DNA of 34,409 nucleotides from Chloracidobacterium sp. (GTDB lineage: Bacteria > Acidobacteriota > Blastocatellia > Pyrinomonadales > Pyrinomonadaceae). Position 1 is the first letter of the stretch. Each line of letters starts with the position of its first letter. The position numbers and the translations under genes were made by a program. The stretch lies in the NCBI GenBank assembly GCA_016716365.1, contig JADJWM010000011.1:1-34409 (forward strand), written 5' to 3'. The notes under the pieces were generated by a model. It was not told the DNA's origin, made no database searches, and saw only the letters and a program-made list of their open reading frames with translations. Positions 1 to 13,946 of this stretch are shown here, in pieces.

Positions 1-2062
<2,062 letters not shown>

Positions 2063-2158
2063 TTTCAGGTTCCAAATTCCAGGTTCCAAATTGGGGACCC
2101 GGAACGTTGTGAACCGCATAGAAACTTGGAACTTGAAACTTCAAACTTGGAACTTATA
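2063..2158. repeat. Short repeat cluster in the rpoB-rpoC spacer
   Basis: The spacer is built from near-repeats of a GGTTCCAAATT / AACTTGGAACTT word. Two direct copies of GGTTCCAAATT lie at about 2068-2094. Several copies of the roughly complementary AAACTTGGAACTTGAAACTT lie at about 2120-2156, so the left and right groups could pair as an imperfect hairpin with some G-U pairs, just before the rpoC start at 2164. No Shine-Dalgarno sequence is obvious before the rpoC ATG (context ACTTATAAGAATATG). The cluster may be a slipped-strand simple repeat or a small dispersed repeat family; the window alone cannot decide. Confidence 0.6.
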
Positions 2159-2163
2159 AGAAT

Positions 2164-6460
<4,297 letters not shown>

Positions 6461-6482
6461 ATAACTTCAAAAACTTTTCTTC

Positions 6483-6519
6483 TAGGCCGCGGGCAATCGC
6501 CTGCGGCCTATTTCATTTT
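6483..6519 (+). terminator. Rho-independent terminator of rpoBC
   Basis: TAGGCCGC (6483-6490) pairs perfectly with GCGGCCTA (6503-6510). The stem continues inward through one mismatch to GGGC/GCCT around an AATC loop, and is followed by TTTCATTTT. It starts 22 bp after the rpoC stop. The same hairpin plus its downstream flank recurs at 9464-9513. Confidence 0.85.
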
Positions 6520-6590
6520 CGGTCAGTTCCCATTGTTCGAGCACACCAATTTCGTTTCCCTCAGCGTTTTCAGTTTACCTTCCGGGGCGA
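6483..6590. repeat. Duplicated terminator-plus-flank sequence, copy A
   Basis: The 39 bases at 6500-6538 are identical to 9475-9513, and weaker similarity continues for about 60 bp on the right side (to around 6590 and 9565). It covers the 3' arm of the rpoC terminator and the end of the obg remnant on the minus strand. In both copies the similar part includes a TAA triplet at the matching minus-strand place (6575-6577 here). Confidence 0.75.
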
Positions 6591-7007
6591 CCAGACATCA
6601 CACGGCGGGTCGAGATCACAAAATGCACGTTTTCCGATTCACCCTTTCCGCCTTTTGCCGCCAGAAACCTTTGCCCGGCGTCGGGGAGATCGACCTCGAG
6701 CTCGCCGGTTGCAGTGTCGGACAATTGGGTGCCAACCGGGACTTTAACCGTTGGATCATCGTCGTCATCGGGTGCACGATGCGATCCCTCACCACGTCGG
6801 CGTCAGCAAGCAATATCTTCAGGGTTAATTCGAATGTGCGGGAGGGTGTTATATACTTCGGCAGGTTCGATCCAGACACTTCCACCTCGTTCTCCGTCGC
6901 GGCCTGTTCGGGCCGAACTTCGGCAGGTAATCTTCGCTCCCGTAGGTTGTCGCGCCGTTTGCGCCGTTGCCCGCAGTGATCTTGATCTTAGCGCAGTCAA
7001 TGAACAT
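6575..7007 (-). pseudogene. Decayed Obg/CgtA GTPase N-terminal (Obg-fold) domain
   Basis: Minus-strand remnant of the glycine-rich N-terminal domain of the ribosome-associated GTPase Obg/CgtA. It opens at ATG 7007 with MFIDCAKIKITAGNGANG, the family signature (MFID.AKI.V.AGNGGNG). It continues as EDYLPKFGPN, then after a one-base insertion at about 6905 as GRDGERGGSVWIEPAEVYNT, then LPHIRINPEDIA. An in-frame TGA (6803-6805) breaks it. The frame then resumes with PTVKVPVGTQLSDTATGEL (family VPVGT), DLPDAGQRFLAAKGGKG and NVHFVISTRR, and ends at TAA 6577-6575 after PGR, just where the GTPase domain should begin. No GTPase motifs (G1-G4) follow. With a stop, a frameshift and loss of two thirds of the protein it is almost certainly dead. 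A functional obg should exist elsewhere in the genome. Confidence 0.75.
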
Positions 7008-7708
7008 ATCAAGCGTTCGATTCGCGGGTTTCTTCAATCGGAATTGCAGGAATCCTTCCCGCCCGATCGAAGCGAAAAACAATCGATTCTACTCTTATCG
7101 ACCGCTTGTTGCTGTTCGCCACCAAGATGATCACCGTGGCCGGTCGCGGGAAATCTGACCAATGCAAGACAAGGTTTGGCATGTAGGCCCGGCCAAAAGG
7201 GACGGGTCCCCGAAAAGACTTTGGGCAAAAACCGGCAAGGGCAGAGTTGACCCAGCAGCCATATAGAAATATAAAAGGCGAAATGGTCATGCTCTAATCT
7301 GTCAACGATGGTGAATTCGGAAACCATGTTACACCTGCTCTTGAGCCGATCATGGCGATGATGCCCGCAGACGGAGGGACTGTTGTAAGGCAGTAATGCA
7401 AATGGCAGCACATGGCGTTTATGTTGCTAAGGAGGAACCGTCAAGTTCGATCTCGGCAAAGGTACGTGAATGCGGGGTCGACTTGATGGTCGGGGTGTTC
7501 GGCCACGTTGACCACTTAAAGCGGTTTCAGGGAAAGGCAAGCGATGAGGTTTGAGTTGGACGAACGGCCGAAATGGTCACAGCCGCCGGGTATGCGGAGA
7601 TTAATGCATTTTTGGCCAGGCGTTCCAAGACCATAGACCACGGTGCAGGCAACGGTGATTGTAAACTCACAGATTGCTGATGCGAACGAAGAAAGTGGAG
7701 GAACAAAA
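7008..7708. other. Unassigned 700-bp gap
   Basis: Between the obg remnant and the next clear start I see no convincing gene. Open frames exist on both strands but lack family motifs, consistent codon use or ribosome-binding sites. A plus-strand stretch at about 7162-7252 reads DKVWHVGPAKRDGSPKRLWA before stopping, which could be a protein scrap, but I cannot assign it. The stretch fits with the general decay seen on both sides. Confidence 0.5.
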
Positions 7709-8548
7709 ATGAAGGACGCAACGGAAAATTCGAATTTGATTTTATGGTGTATGGTACTTCTGGTTTTGGGATTTTCTCTGGCAAATACGGCCAGGGCTGA
7801 TGTTCTTGACGCGAAATTCCTTTCAATACGGATGACGCCAAATCCCATCGTAGCGAACGAGAAGGGAAGGGCTCTAATTCAGGTGCAGAATACGGGAACG
7901 TCCAGATGGGACGGAAGTTGCCGATTGAAAGTGGTAATTTACCGGGCCCCGTCCGGCGGAATGACCGAACGCGACGACCTTGTGCCCGACCCACACAAAT
8001 TGCGAGTTGAGAAGCAGTTTATCAATCCCGGTGAAAAGACCGAGTTCGAGTACGACTTCGTCGGTCCCGACTGGACGGGCGACTACATACTGAAAATGAC
8101 CATGGCGAAGGGTAACAGCGAATTCGGCGATGTGGAAACTGTAACCCTTAAGGTTCAGCCGGGACAGTTCGACTCAAAGATGGAATATCGCGATATAACG
8201 ATCCAGGGCGCCAAAAAGGTCGGGTCAACTTACGAATTGAATCGAAATGACAGTTATACGGTCAAGATCGCTATCCAGAATTCAGGTCAGGCACTTTGGA
8301 AGGTCGGTGATGTTACGCTGAGGACCGAAGCGGAATCCGCTGACCGGCGGACGATCAGCAACGGTACGCTGGCAATGGGCAATCTCAACCTAAAATGGGC
8401 GGTGCCGGGTGGCGAGGCTTATTCGCATACCTACACGATCAGGACCAATGTTCCACCTGGGAAGTACGAATTGACCTACTTTCTTGCGAAGAGTGGAAGC
8501 GTTTTTGGCGATACAGTTTCGATAATGGTCAATGTGATAGATAGATAA
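7709..8548 (+). CDS. Secreted protein with two NBR1-like Ig-like domains
   Basis: 279-residue protein with an N-terminal signal peptide or anchor (LILWCMVLLVLGFSLANTARA) and no other membrane segment, so likely periplasmic or exported. Two similar beta-sandwich domains follow, at about residues 32-150 and 158-279. Each has the pattern NTG/NSG...W near its start (NTGTSRW; NSGQALW), and G-Y/G-K-Y...G..FGD near its end (DWTGDYILKMTMAKGNSEFGD; PPGKYELTYFLAKSGSVFGD). This pattern is that of the NBR1-like Ig-like domain. The start ATG at 7709 was chosen because GGAGG lies 7 bases upstream; an upstream GTG at 7643 lacks this. The next gene starts 20 bp downstream, suggesting an operon. The biological role is unknown; binding or adhesion is a guess. 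Confidence 0.8.
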   Translation: MKDATENSNLILWCMVLLVLGFSLANTARADVLDAKFLSIRMTPNPIVANEKGRALIQVQNTGTSRWDGSCRLKVVIYRAPSGGMTERDDLVPDPHKLRVEKQFINPGEKTEFEYDFVGPDWTGDYILKMTMAKGNSEFGDVETVTLKVQPGQFDSKMEYRDITIQGAKKVGSTYELNRNDSYTVKIAIQNSGQALWKVGDVTLRTEAESADRRTISNGTLAMGNLNLKWAVPGGEAYSHTYTIRTNVPPGKYELTYFLAKSGSVFGDTVSIMVNVIDR

Positions 8549-8568
8549 AACAAAGGAAGGTCAAGAGA

Positions 8569-9123
8569 ATGAAAAAGTTGATAAATCTGATGATCACGGC
8601 CGCGGTATTGGCTCTGCCTTTGGTGGCGATCGCCCAGACGAAATGGCCTGCGGGAGTTACCTTTATCGCAAGCAAGGGCAATGAGACGGTTTCAGGACAG
8701 GGTGACTTGTCGCAGGGTAAAGTGATGGACGACCTTAGCTGGGCGTCAAGCAGTTCGAACGCCTGTTTTCCGGCGACCCAAAACTCAAAATTTCGCGGGA
8801 ACCATATTTTCTTTGCCACCACCATGCCCGGAAGATCAATAATGACGATCAGTGTGACACCGGAAGACAGTAGCACGGATCTTAGCCTTTACGCCTATAT
8901 GATGGGTGGTGATTCCTATGACCTTGTTCCTGATCTTGCCCGCTGCATCTCATGCGAAGCCGACCATAAATGGGACCGCCCGTGGAAAGGTAAGATTCAG
9001 ACCAGCGAGCGGCATGTTGAATTCCAAAATCCCGGACAAAACACCTACAATATCGTGATAGGTGTTTCAGGACCGAAGGGTACCAGCGGAAAGTTTAAGA
9101 TCGAGATCAAGACGAAGTCTTGA
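8569..9123 (+). CDS. Secreted protein of unknown function
   Basis: 184 residues with a clean signal peptide (MKKLINLMITAAVLALPLVAIAQ, cleavage near residue 23). The mature part has a cysteine in NACFPAT and a C-x2-C pair in ARCISCEADHKW. Its second half (residues about 75-184) shows alternating beta strands ending in YNIVIGVSGPKGTSGKFKIEI, which resembles the bacterial pre-peptidase C-terminal beta-sandwich type, but this is a loose match. GGAAGG lies before the ATG, and the gene is 20 bp behind the NBR1-like Ig gene, so the two are probably co-transcribed and may act together outside the cytoplasm. I do not recognise a specific family. Confidence 0.75.
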   Translation: MKKLINLMITAAVLALPLVAIAQTKWPAGVTFIASKGNETVSGQGDLSQGKVMDDLSWASSSSNACFPATQNSKFRGNHIFFATTMPGRSIMTISVTPEDSSTDLSLYAYMMGGDSYDLVPDLARCISCEADHKWDRPWKGKIQTSERHVEFQNPGQNTYNIVIGVSGPKGTSGKFKIEIKTKS

Positions 9124-9242
9124 GAAAGGAGTGAAGCTTAGCTCTCTCACAATTCTCTCTTTTGTCGCGACGTAAGCTTGCTTGGAAGTGCACAACCTGA
9201 AAATTTAGTTTTCTGACATCATTAGGAGATGGTCGAAGACGA

Positions 9243-9434
9243 ATGAAGAGCTGTGAATTTAGTTAGAATAAGGTTGTGGGGATATTGAAGGAAGTTTAGG
9301 ATGGTCGTACGGTTACGCAGATCTGCCGGGATCGCGGGATCGCGGCGGCGACGTTTTGTCAGTGGAAGTCGAAGTGCGATGGGCTTAATGTGTCTGATCT
9401 AAAGCGGACGAGGGTTGACGACGACGACCTTTAA
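9243..9434 (+). pseudogene. Dead IS3-family transposase orfA remnant
   Basis: A single frame from ATG 9243 to TAA 9432 reads as the helix-turn-helix OrfA of IS3-type elements: EFS-stop-NKVVGILKEV-stop-DGRTVTQICRDRGIAAATF, then CQWKSKCDGLNVSDLKR. This matches the family pattern FS..QIVGILKE...G.TV..ICR.HGIS.ATFY.WKSKYGGL.VSDLKRL. Two in-frame TAG codons (9264-9266, 9297-9299) and a premature end replace the rest of OrfA. No OrfB (DDE integrase) or terminal inverted repeat is visible nearby. It is therefore a relic showing that an insertion sequence once landed here. Confidence 0.8.
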
Positions 9435-9463
9435 TACGCGATGAATGCTTTTGAAAATAGGCT

Positions 9464-9570
9464 GTGGGCAAACACCTGCGGCCTATTTCATTTTCGGTCA
9501 GTTCCCATTGTTCAAGCCCACCATTTTCGTTTCCTTGAGCTTTGTCGGTTAACCATCGGAGGCACCCGAA
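9464..9570. repeat. Duplicated terminator-plus-flank sequence, copy B
   Basis: Second copy of the post-rpoC sequence (39 identical bases at 9475-9513). The left arm has changed (ATAGGCTGTGGG) but can still pair with CCTGCGGCCTAT through G-U pairs, so the hairpin followed by TTTCATTTT (to about 9493) may still work as a plus-strand terminator. It lies just after the IS3 relic. Minus-strand similarity to the end of the obg remnant (an HF/TF...RR pattern and a matching TAA) suggests this copy once carried the tail of the same duplicated gene. Confidence 0.7.
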
Positions 9571-9750
9571 CACCGCCCGACGTTTTCTCTCACTCGGAGA
9601 AAATAAGAAAGTGAATTCAGCTTTGGAGACTTTGGCTATCGGGCATTTGATCGCCAATAGTGTCTAAGAACGATGAAGATCGGGACCCGGCCCTTTCTAA
9701 TGAGAGTTTTTCCAACCTTTAGACGCATTAGGCATAGGAGGATGATATTT

Positions 9751-10377
9751 ATGCCTATATACATGAAGATCGATGGCGTCCGGGGGACTGTCACGGATCA
9801 CGACCACAAGAGACGGGCCGCCGGTTCGGCAAATGGCGGGGTTTGGAAGACCACAAACTTTCTGACACGGCACGTTGCGCCAAGCAGTCCCGTCGCCCGG
9901 CCGAAGATCAAGGTGTTCACATGCCCGAGCGACCCAAGCGTGGTTCAGATCTCGCGCATCTCGCTTGCCGGCGCGGCGAATGCGGTGGACGGCCGTGATG
10001 CGGCCGCGAAATTCAAGGTCGAACAGCTCGTCAACGTTGCCCGTAGCCAGGGTCCGAACGGGAAGCTATACTTAGCCACCGACGTGGGCGTTTACCAGAA
10101 TGCGCGCCGATTCGACGGGCAGGGAAAGCTGCTGGTCGGGACCGAAGGCGGGGTCTGGCGGTCGAACGGGATCCGTGAAGCCGCCGCCAATATGAAGGCG
10201 TCAAATAACCTGAAGCAGCTTGGCCTCGGCGTACATAACAACGCGACGGTCGAGATAATTGTTACGGACAGAAGCGGAGCGATTGTCGCCACGCAGCGCC
10301 TTCAAGGCGTATCGGTCAGCAGCTCATCGGGAACTTTCACGCTGACATTCGACGAACAAACGACAGGCGGGTACTGA
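9751..10377 (+). CDS. Hcp-like protein with atypical central segment
   Basis: 208 residues. The start MPIYMKIDGVRGTVTDHDHK looks like the beginning of Hcp, the tube protein of type VI secretion systems. The C-terminal VEIIVTDRSGAIVATQRLQGVSVSSSSGTFTLTFDE could match the last strands of Hcp (SGYSVSSGG...ESLTLNF). The middle does not: it has two GGVW-K/R motifs (residues about 28 and 136) like those of BNR/WD-type propellers, CPSDP, and NNLKQLGLGVHN as in DUF1559-type proteins. AGGAGG at 9736-9741, 9 bases before ATG 9751, fixes the start. No other T6SS gene is nearby. It may be an orphan diverged Hcp effector or a mosaic created by recombination in this scarred region; Hcp membership is tentative. 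Confidence 0.6.
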   Translation: MPIYMKIDGVRGTVTDHDHKRRAAGSANGGVWKTTNFLTRHVAPSSPVARPKIKVFTCPSDPSVVQISRISLAGAANAVDGRDAAAKFKVEQLVNVARSQGPNGKLYLATDVGVYQNARRFDGQGKLLVGTEGGVWRSNGIREAAANMKASNNLKQLGLGVHNNATVEIIVTDRSGAIVATQRLQGVSVSSSSGTFTLTFDEQTTGGY

Positions 10378-10465
10378 GGGACGACCACCTGCCGTCCGAC
10401 ACGAAGGGCTTTGCTCCCCGCTGCCGTTTCTTCTTTTTGAAGCGAAGGTGTGTTATGTGGTATGT

Positions 10466-10873
10466 ATGATGGCTGAGGATTCGACAGATTGGATGAAGAT
10501 GTTTGTCGTAGTGATAGCTATCCTACTCGGCAGCGTCGGGCTTGTATTCGTTTTTTCCGATCCGGCTGAAGGCTGGCGACTGCGAGTGATCACAGCAACG
10601 GCCTTTTTCTTCCTCACAGGAGCAGCTATTGGATACGTTCATCCACGCGGCTGGCCGATCGCCTTGTTGACGGCCTGGGGAGCTGTGTTGATGGGCGGTT
10701 TTATCACGCTGGTCGCCGCCGCTCACTATGGCCGCGGAGCGTTTGCCGCCACCGAGCCGCCTTTTATAACTTCCGGACTGATCATGATATTCGGCTCGCT
10801 TGGGTCGACGCTGCTTGGGGCCTTACTTGGGAAATTATTCGCCCGACGCCGTGATCAAATACCTCCACGATAG
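10466..10873 (+). CDS. Small four-helix membrane protein
   Basis: About 135 residues with four predicted transmembrane helices: MFVVVIAILLGSVGLVFVF, VITATAFFFLTGAAIGYV, PIALLTAWGAVLMGGFITLVA and TSGLIMIFGSLGSTLLGALLG. It ends in a basic tail (KLFARRRDQIPPR), predicting a cytoplasmic C-terminus. Start is uncertain: ATG 10466, ATG 10469 or GTG 10448 are all in frame and none has a strong ribosome-binding site. I do not recognise a family. It stands between the Hcp-like gene and a secreted-protein gene in the same direction. Confidence 0.65.
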   Translation: MMAEDSTDWMKMFVVVIAILLGSVGLVFVFSDPAEGWRLRVITATAFFFLTGAAIGYVHPRGWPIALLTAWGAVLMGGFITLVAAAHYGRGAFAATEPPFITSGLIMIFGSLGSTLLGALLGKLFARRRDQIPPR

Positions 10874-10937
10874 CACTTACCGGAGCGTTCTTGACTTCAC
10901 CGGCTCTTACCTGTCCCGTTGCTTGAAAAAAACACGC

Positions 10938-10965
10938 TTGGCATTCGCTCGACCTGTGCTAATAT
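10938..10965 (+). promoter_or_regulatory. Candidate sigma-70 promoter
   Basis: TTGGCA (10938-10943) and TAATAT (10960-10965) separated by 16 bases, about 40 bp before the ATG at 11007. Both boxes are close to consensus and sit in the right place for the secreted protein that follows. Confidence 0.45.
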
Positions 10966-11006
10966 GGCGGCATCTCTTCCCGATCCCTTTACGAGGTACA
11001 TATTCG

Positions 11007-11618
11007 ATGGCGAAAGTATTTCTCGCTTTTTGCGTCACGGGTCTGTTGTCGGTATCGCTCTTCGGGCAGTCGTCAAAAAATGACATCGAGCGGCTGAAGA
11101 CGGAGGTGGGCCTTCCGGCATCAACGATGGTCGTGAAGCAGCGGCGGGCGGTCTCAAAGAACGATCCGACCAAGATCTTTTTCCTGGTCGATGACAGCCG
11201 CGTTTCGGAGGGTGATTTCCGGAGTTGGGTCGACGAATGGAATACAACGAAAGCTGCGAATTTCGGCGCCCTCCAGATCGTTTCGAAGATAAGTGAGGCG
11301 GACGTCGCGGCTGTCCTTTTCCGTTCGGGAGTCGCAAAGGTGGTCCGCGAAGAATCCGTAGGCCTGAATATCGGCCTGGCCGGACCCAAAACACAGAATA
11401 ACGACGTGACGGTCCTCACGGAGGTCGGGAATTCCAGTGTAAATGCAAAAAGTTCGGTTCGCACCCTACCGAGCCCTATCTACACGTACTTGATCGTGCA
11501 GGGAGCCAATTCGGCGTGGCATCTGAACTACGCCCGTGTAGACGAAGTGTTCTCAGAAAATCCCTTTCCTGAACGCCGGCTGCGGAGCGTGCTTGAGAAT
11601 GCGTTGAAGGACCGCTAA
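11007..11618 (+). CDS. Secreted protein of unknown function
   Basis: 203 residues. A signal peptide (MAKVFLAFCVTGLLSVSLFGQ) is followed by a soluble part with a helical segment (NDIERLKTEVGLP) and an alternating strand/helix region (KIFFLVDDSRVSEGDFRSWVDEWN, then ALQIVSKISEADVAAVLFRSG). The frame is open to 10800, but ATG 11007 is preferred because it begins the signal peptide and has ACGAGG about 10 bases upstream, with a plausible promoter at 10938. The family is not recognised. It ends facing the acyltransferase gene (convergent, 42 bp gap). Confidence 0.7.
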   Translation: MAKVFLAFCVTGLLSVSLFGQSSKNDIERLKTEVGLPASTMVVKQRRAVSKNDPTKIFFLVDDSRVSEGDFRSWVDEWNTTKAANFGALQIVSKISEADVAAVLFRSGVAKVVREESVGLNIGLAGPKTQNNDVTVLTEVGNSSVNAKSSVRTLPSPIYTYLIVQGANSAWHLNYARVDEVFSENPFPERRLRSVLENALKDR

Positions 11619-11660
11619 ATCGCAACTGCGAACCTGCCGCGGACCAAGCCGCTACCCAGC

Positions 11661-12407
11661 TTAGAGCATCGGGATAAAATCCGCTTCGACCCTTTCTTTC
11701 AGGCGGGCCGCGAGTCGCTTGCGGTCGGTATCGACGACCGTCTCGTCGCCGAAGGTCACGACGGCCGTGAAGCTGGGCAGCGAGAAAAGAAGCCAGAGGT
11801 GTTTGAGAAAGCCGGTATCGTCCCACCAGCAGATGCGTTCGCTGGGGGTCGGGCCGCCCTCAGGGGTCACGTACCTTACCGCCGCGTGAGAAACGGGGAG
11901 GTCCGTTCGCGCGGCAAATTCGAGGAACGATGAATTGAACGGCAGGATCATTTCGCCTTTGGTGCTCGTGCCCTCAGGGAACAGGATCACACCCTCCCGC
12001 TCGTTCAATTTCTTCAGTAATTCGGCACCAGCCCGGGGAATGTCGCGACGGTTTTTCCGGTCGATGAAGATATTGCCCATATTGCGGATCATTGGCCCGG
12101 CCAGGAACCAGTCCTTTATCTCGCTCTTCGCGACGAAAACGCCGTTCGCGGCCAGCCTCAGGGCGGGAATGTCAACGTAGCTCACGTGATTGGAAACAAG
12201 GAAGAATGGCGGTTTCGGCGGGGTGCCGACGATCTCCAGCTCCATCCGCGCGATCATGGCGAAGAGTTTCGACCACCAATGGAATACGACCTGCCGCCAA
12301 AGTGTCTTGTTCGGGACGAACCACGAAACAACCCACCATGACGCATAAAGGACAAGTGAAGCAAGAACAAAAGCTGCGAGCCGCAGCGTACCTCGGACAA
12401 AGCTCAT
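11661..12407 (-). CDS. 1-acyl-sn-glycerol-3-phosphate acyltransferase family (PlsC-like)
   Basis: 248 residues. It probably transfers an acyl chain onto lysophosphatidic acid or a related lysolipid at the inner face of the cytoplasmic membrane. An N-terminal hydrophobic helix (residues about 10-31) anchors it. The acyltransferase motif I H-x4-D is NHVSYVD (His74, Asp79); the FPEGTS motif III is at 143-148, with IDRKNRRD between them. Length is usual for PlsC. It lies 95 bp downstream of the HD phosphohydrolase on the same strand and may be co-transcribed. The exact substrate cannot be told: PlsC itself or an ornithine-lipid or other side-branch acyltransferase are all possible. Confidence 0.85.
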   Translation of the reverse strand: MSFVRGTLRLAAFVLASLVLYASWWVVSWFVPNKTLWRQVVFHWWSKLFAMIARMELEIVGTPPKPPFFLVSNHVSYVDIPALRLAANGVFVAKSEIKDWFLAGPMIRNMGNIFIDRKNRRDIPRAGAELLKKLNEREGVILFPEGTSTKGEMILPFNSSFLEFAARTDLPVSHAAVRYVTPEGGPTPSERICWWDDTGFLKHLWLLFSLPSFTAVVTFGDETVVDTDRKRLAARLKERVEADFIPML

Positions 12408-12502
12408 TTAGAAAAGTTCGGTGACGGCCGCGGCAAGTTGCCGCCATCCGCATTCCGCGGCAAAACGCATTGTAACCCGTTCGCGGCTTTCGGGCCAACG
12501 CG

Positions 12503-13798
12503 TCACCCGGCCATACCTTTCGCGTGATACAGTGATGCGATCTGCTCCGTCACCTCCGCCGGGAAGCATACACGGTGGATCCGGTAACCTTCCTGCAGGC
12601 CCCGAACGGCCGAGCTGACCTCTGAGATCTCGCGGATCCGGGGATTCGAAAAGCCGTCCTCGACGTAGATCTGGTCCTTCGGCTTTGCCTCGTCGCGGAT
12701 GTAGAAGTAGTGCGGGACGTCACCCGCCTTGTCCTCGATGAAATAGTGGTCCAGGTCGAATCCGGCCGCTTCGACCGCCGCCTTAGCATTGGCAAGGAAC
12801 CTTTCCTTCCTCTCCTCGTCCATATCCAGGTCGAAGGCCTTGAACAGCCGGCGGTCGAGGAATCGCCGTGACAGATCCGCCAGAAGCGGGTCCGTGCTGT
12901 GCCGCCAACGTTTGATGTGGAAGATGAAATCGTGGTCATCGAGCGAAAGGTGCTCGTCAAGCTGAAGCTTCTCTCCCCTCAGGATCTTCTCAATGGCTGG
13001 GCCGGGCCCGTGCCAAACATCGCCGCCTTCGCGGTAAAGTTTCAGCGCACGGCGAAGTATCGAATGCAGGACCGCCTCGGCCGCCCGCAGCGTCCGGTGA
13101 AAATAGACTTGGCGGAACATGTAATACCGGGCCTGCAGATAATCCTCGACCGCGTAAACGCCTCGGGCCGAAACGTAGAGCTGGTCGTCGGCCTCGTTTA
13201 TCTCCAGCGACTTGATTATCCATTCCAGGTCGTAGACGCCGTATTTGACGCCAGTCATCAGGCTATCGCGAAGGAGGTAATCCATCCGGTCCACATCAAG
13301 CTGGGACGAGACAAGCTGGGCAAGCGCCATCGGCCGGAATGTTCCGCGGATGATCGCCGCCGCCCGCTCGGGCAGCTCCGCGGAATACGAACGAAGAAGC
13401 GCGCCGGCTTCGGTGTCGGGGCTCAAAAGAGCGGCGATCGTAAAATCCTCGTGATGAAACCTGAGCACCGGTTCGATCACGTGCGAGAAAGGCCCGTGGC
13501 CGATATCGTGAAGCAGCGCCGCAACTCGGACGGCCGTCTGGTCCGCTTCCGAGATCTTATACGTCAGCCTTAGTTTCGCCAGTGTTCGCGTCGCCAAATG
13601 GAACGCTCCCAGGCTGTGCGTAAAACGCGAATGCTCGGCCGCCTGATAAGCAAAATGGGCAAGGCCGAGCTGCCGTATCCGGCGAAGGCGCTGAAACTCG
13701 GCCGAATCGACGAGCTTCGCCACGAGCGCGCCCTCGTCCGAATCGAGGTTGACCCGGATTATGTTGTGAACCGCATCGCGGTATATTCTTTCGCTCAT
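12503..13798 (-). CDS. HD-domain phosphohydrolase (dNTPase/SAMHD1-like)
   Basis: 431-residue cytoplasmic metal-dependent phosphohydrolase of the HD superfamily. The metal ligands are in place: His61 (SRFTHSLG), His97-Asp98 (ALLHDIGHGPFSH) and the later Asp in QLDVDRMDYLLRD (about residues 166-178). The QLDVDRMDYL signature and the N-terminal RDAVHNIIRV segment are typical of the dNTP triphosphohydrolase/SAMHD1-like branch, so dNTP or related nucleotide hydrolysis is likely but unproven. The C-terminal half (residues about 260-431) is a long helical region. The start ATG 13798 is the first in the frame; the gene is divergent from the TPR gene at 13947, sharing a 148-bp promoter region. Confidence 0.88.
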   Translation of the reverse strand: MSERIYRDAVHNIIRVNLDSDEGALVAKLVDSAEFQRLRRIRQLGLAHFAYQAAEHSRFTHSLGAFHLATRTLAKLRLTYKISEADQTAVRVAALLHDIGHGPFSHVIEPVLRFHHEDFTIAALLSPDTEAGALLRSYSAELPERAAAIIRGTFRPMALAQLVSSQLDVDRMDYLLRDSLMTGVKYGVYDLEWIIKSLEINEADDQLYVSARGVYAVEDYLQARYYMFRQVYFHRTLRAAEAVLHSILRRALKLYREGGDVWHGPGPAIEKILRGEKLQLDEHLSLDDHDFIFHIKRWRHSTDPLLADLSRRFLDRRLFKAFDLDMDEERKERFLANAKAAVEAAGFDLDHYFIEDKAGDVPHYFYIRDEAKPKDQIYVEDGFSNPRIREISEVSSAVRGLQEGYRIHRVCFPAEVTEQIASLYHAKGMAG

Positions 13799-13946
13799 CG
13801 ATTTGATCGCCGTCGGTCAAACAAAGTGGGGGCTGGTTCGGCGGCGACACTTCAGATTCTACTAGAACCTAACGCTGGGGCGAAAAAGCGTGATATACTC
13901 TACGGCACTGCCCTATCATTTTTGACCATTCATTTGGAGGATTACC

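Noticed and set aside
9385..9657. 90-codon minus-strand frame through repeat copy B (LEQWELTENEIGRR)
   Set aside because: The shared protein-like string with copy A comes from identical DNA over a terminator hairpin, and copy A has stops in that frame; not evidence of a gene.
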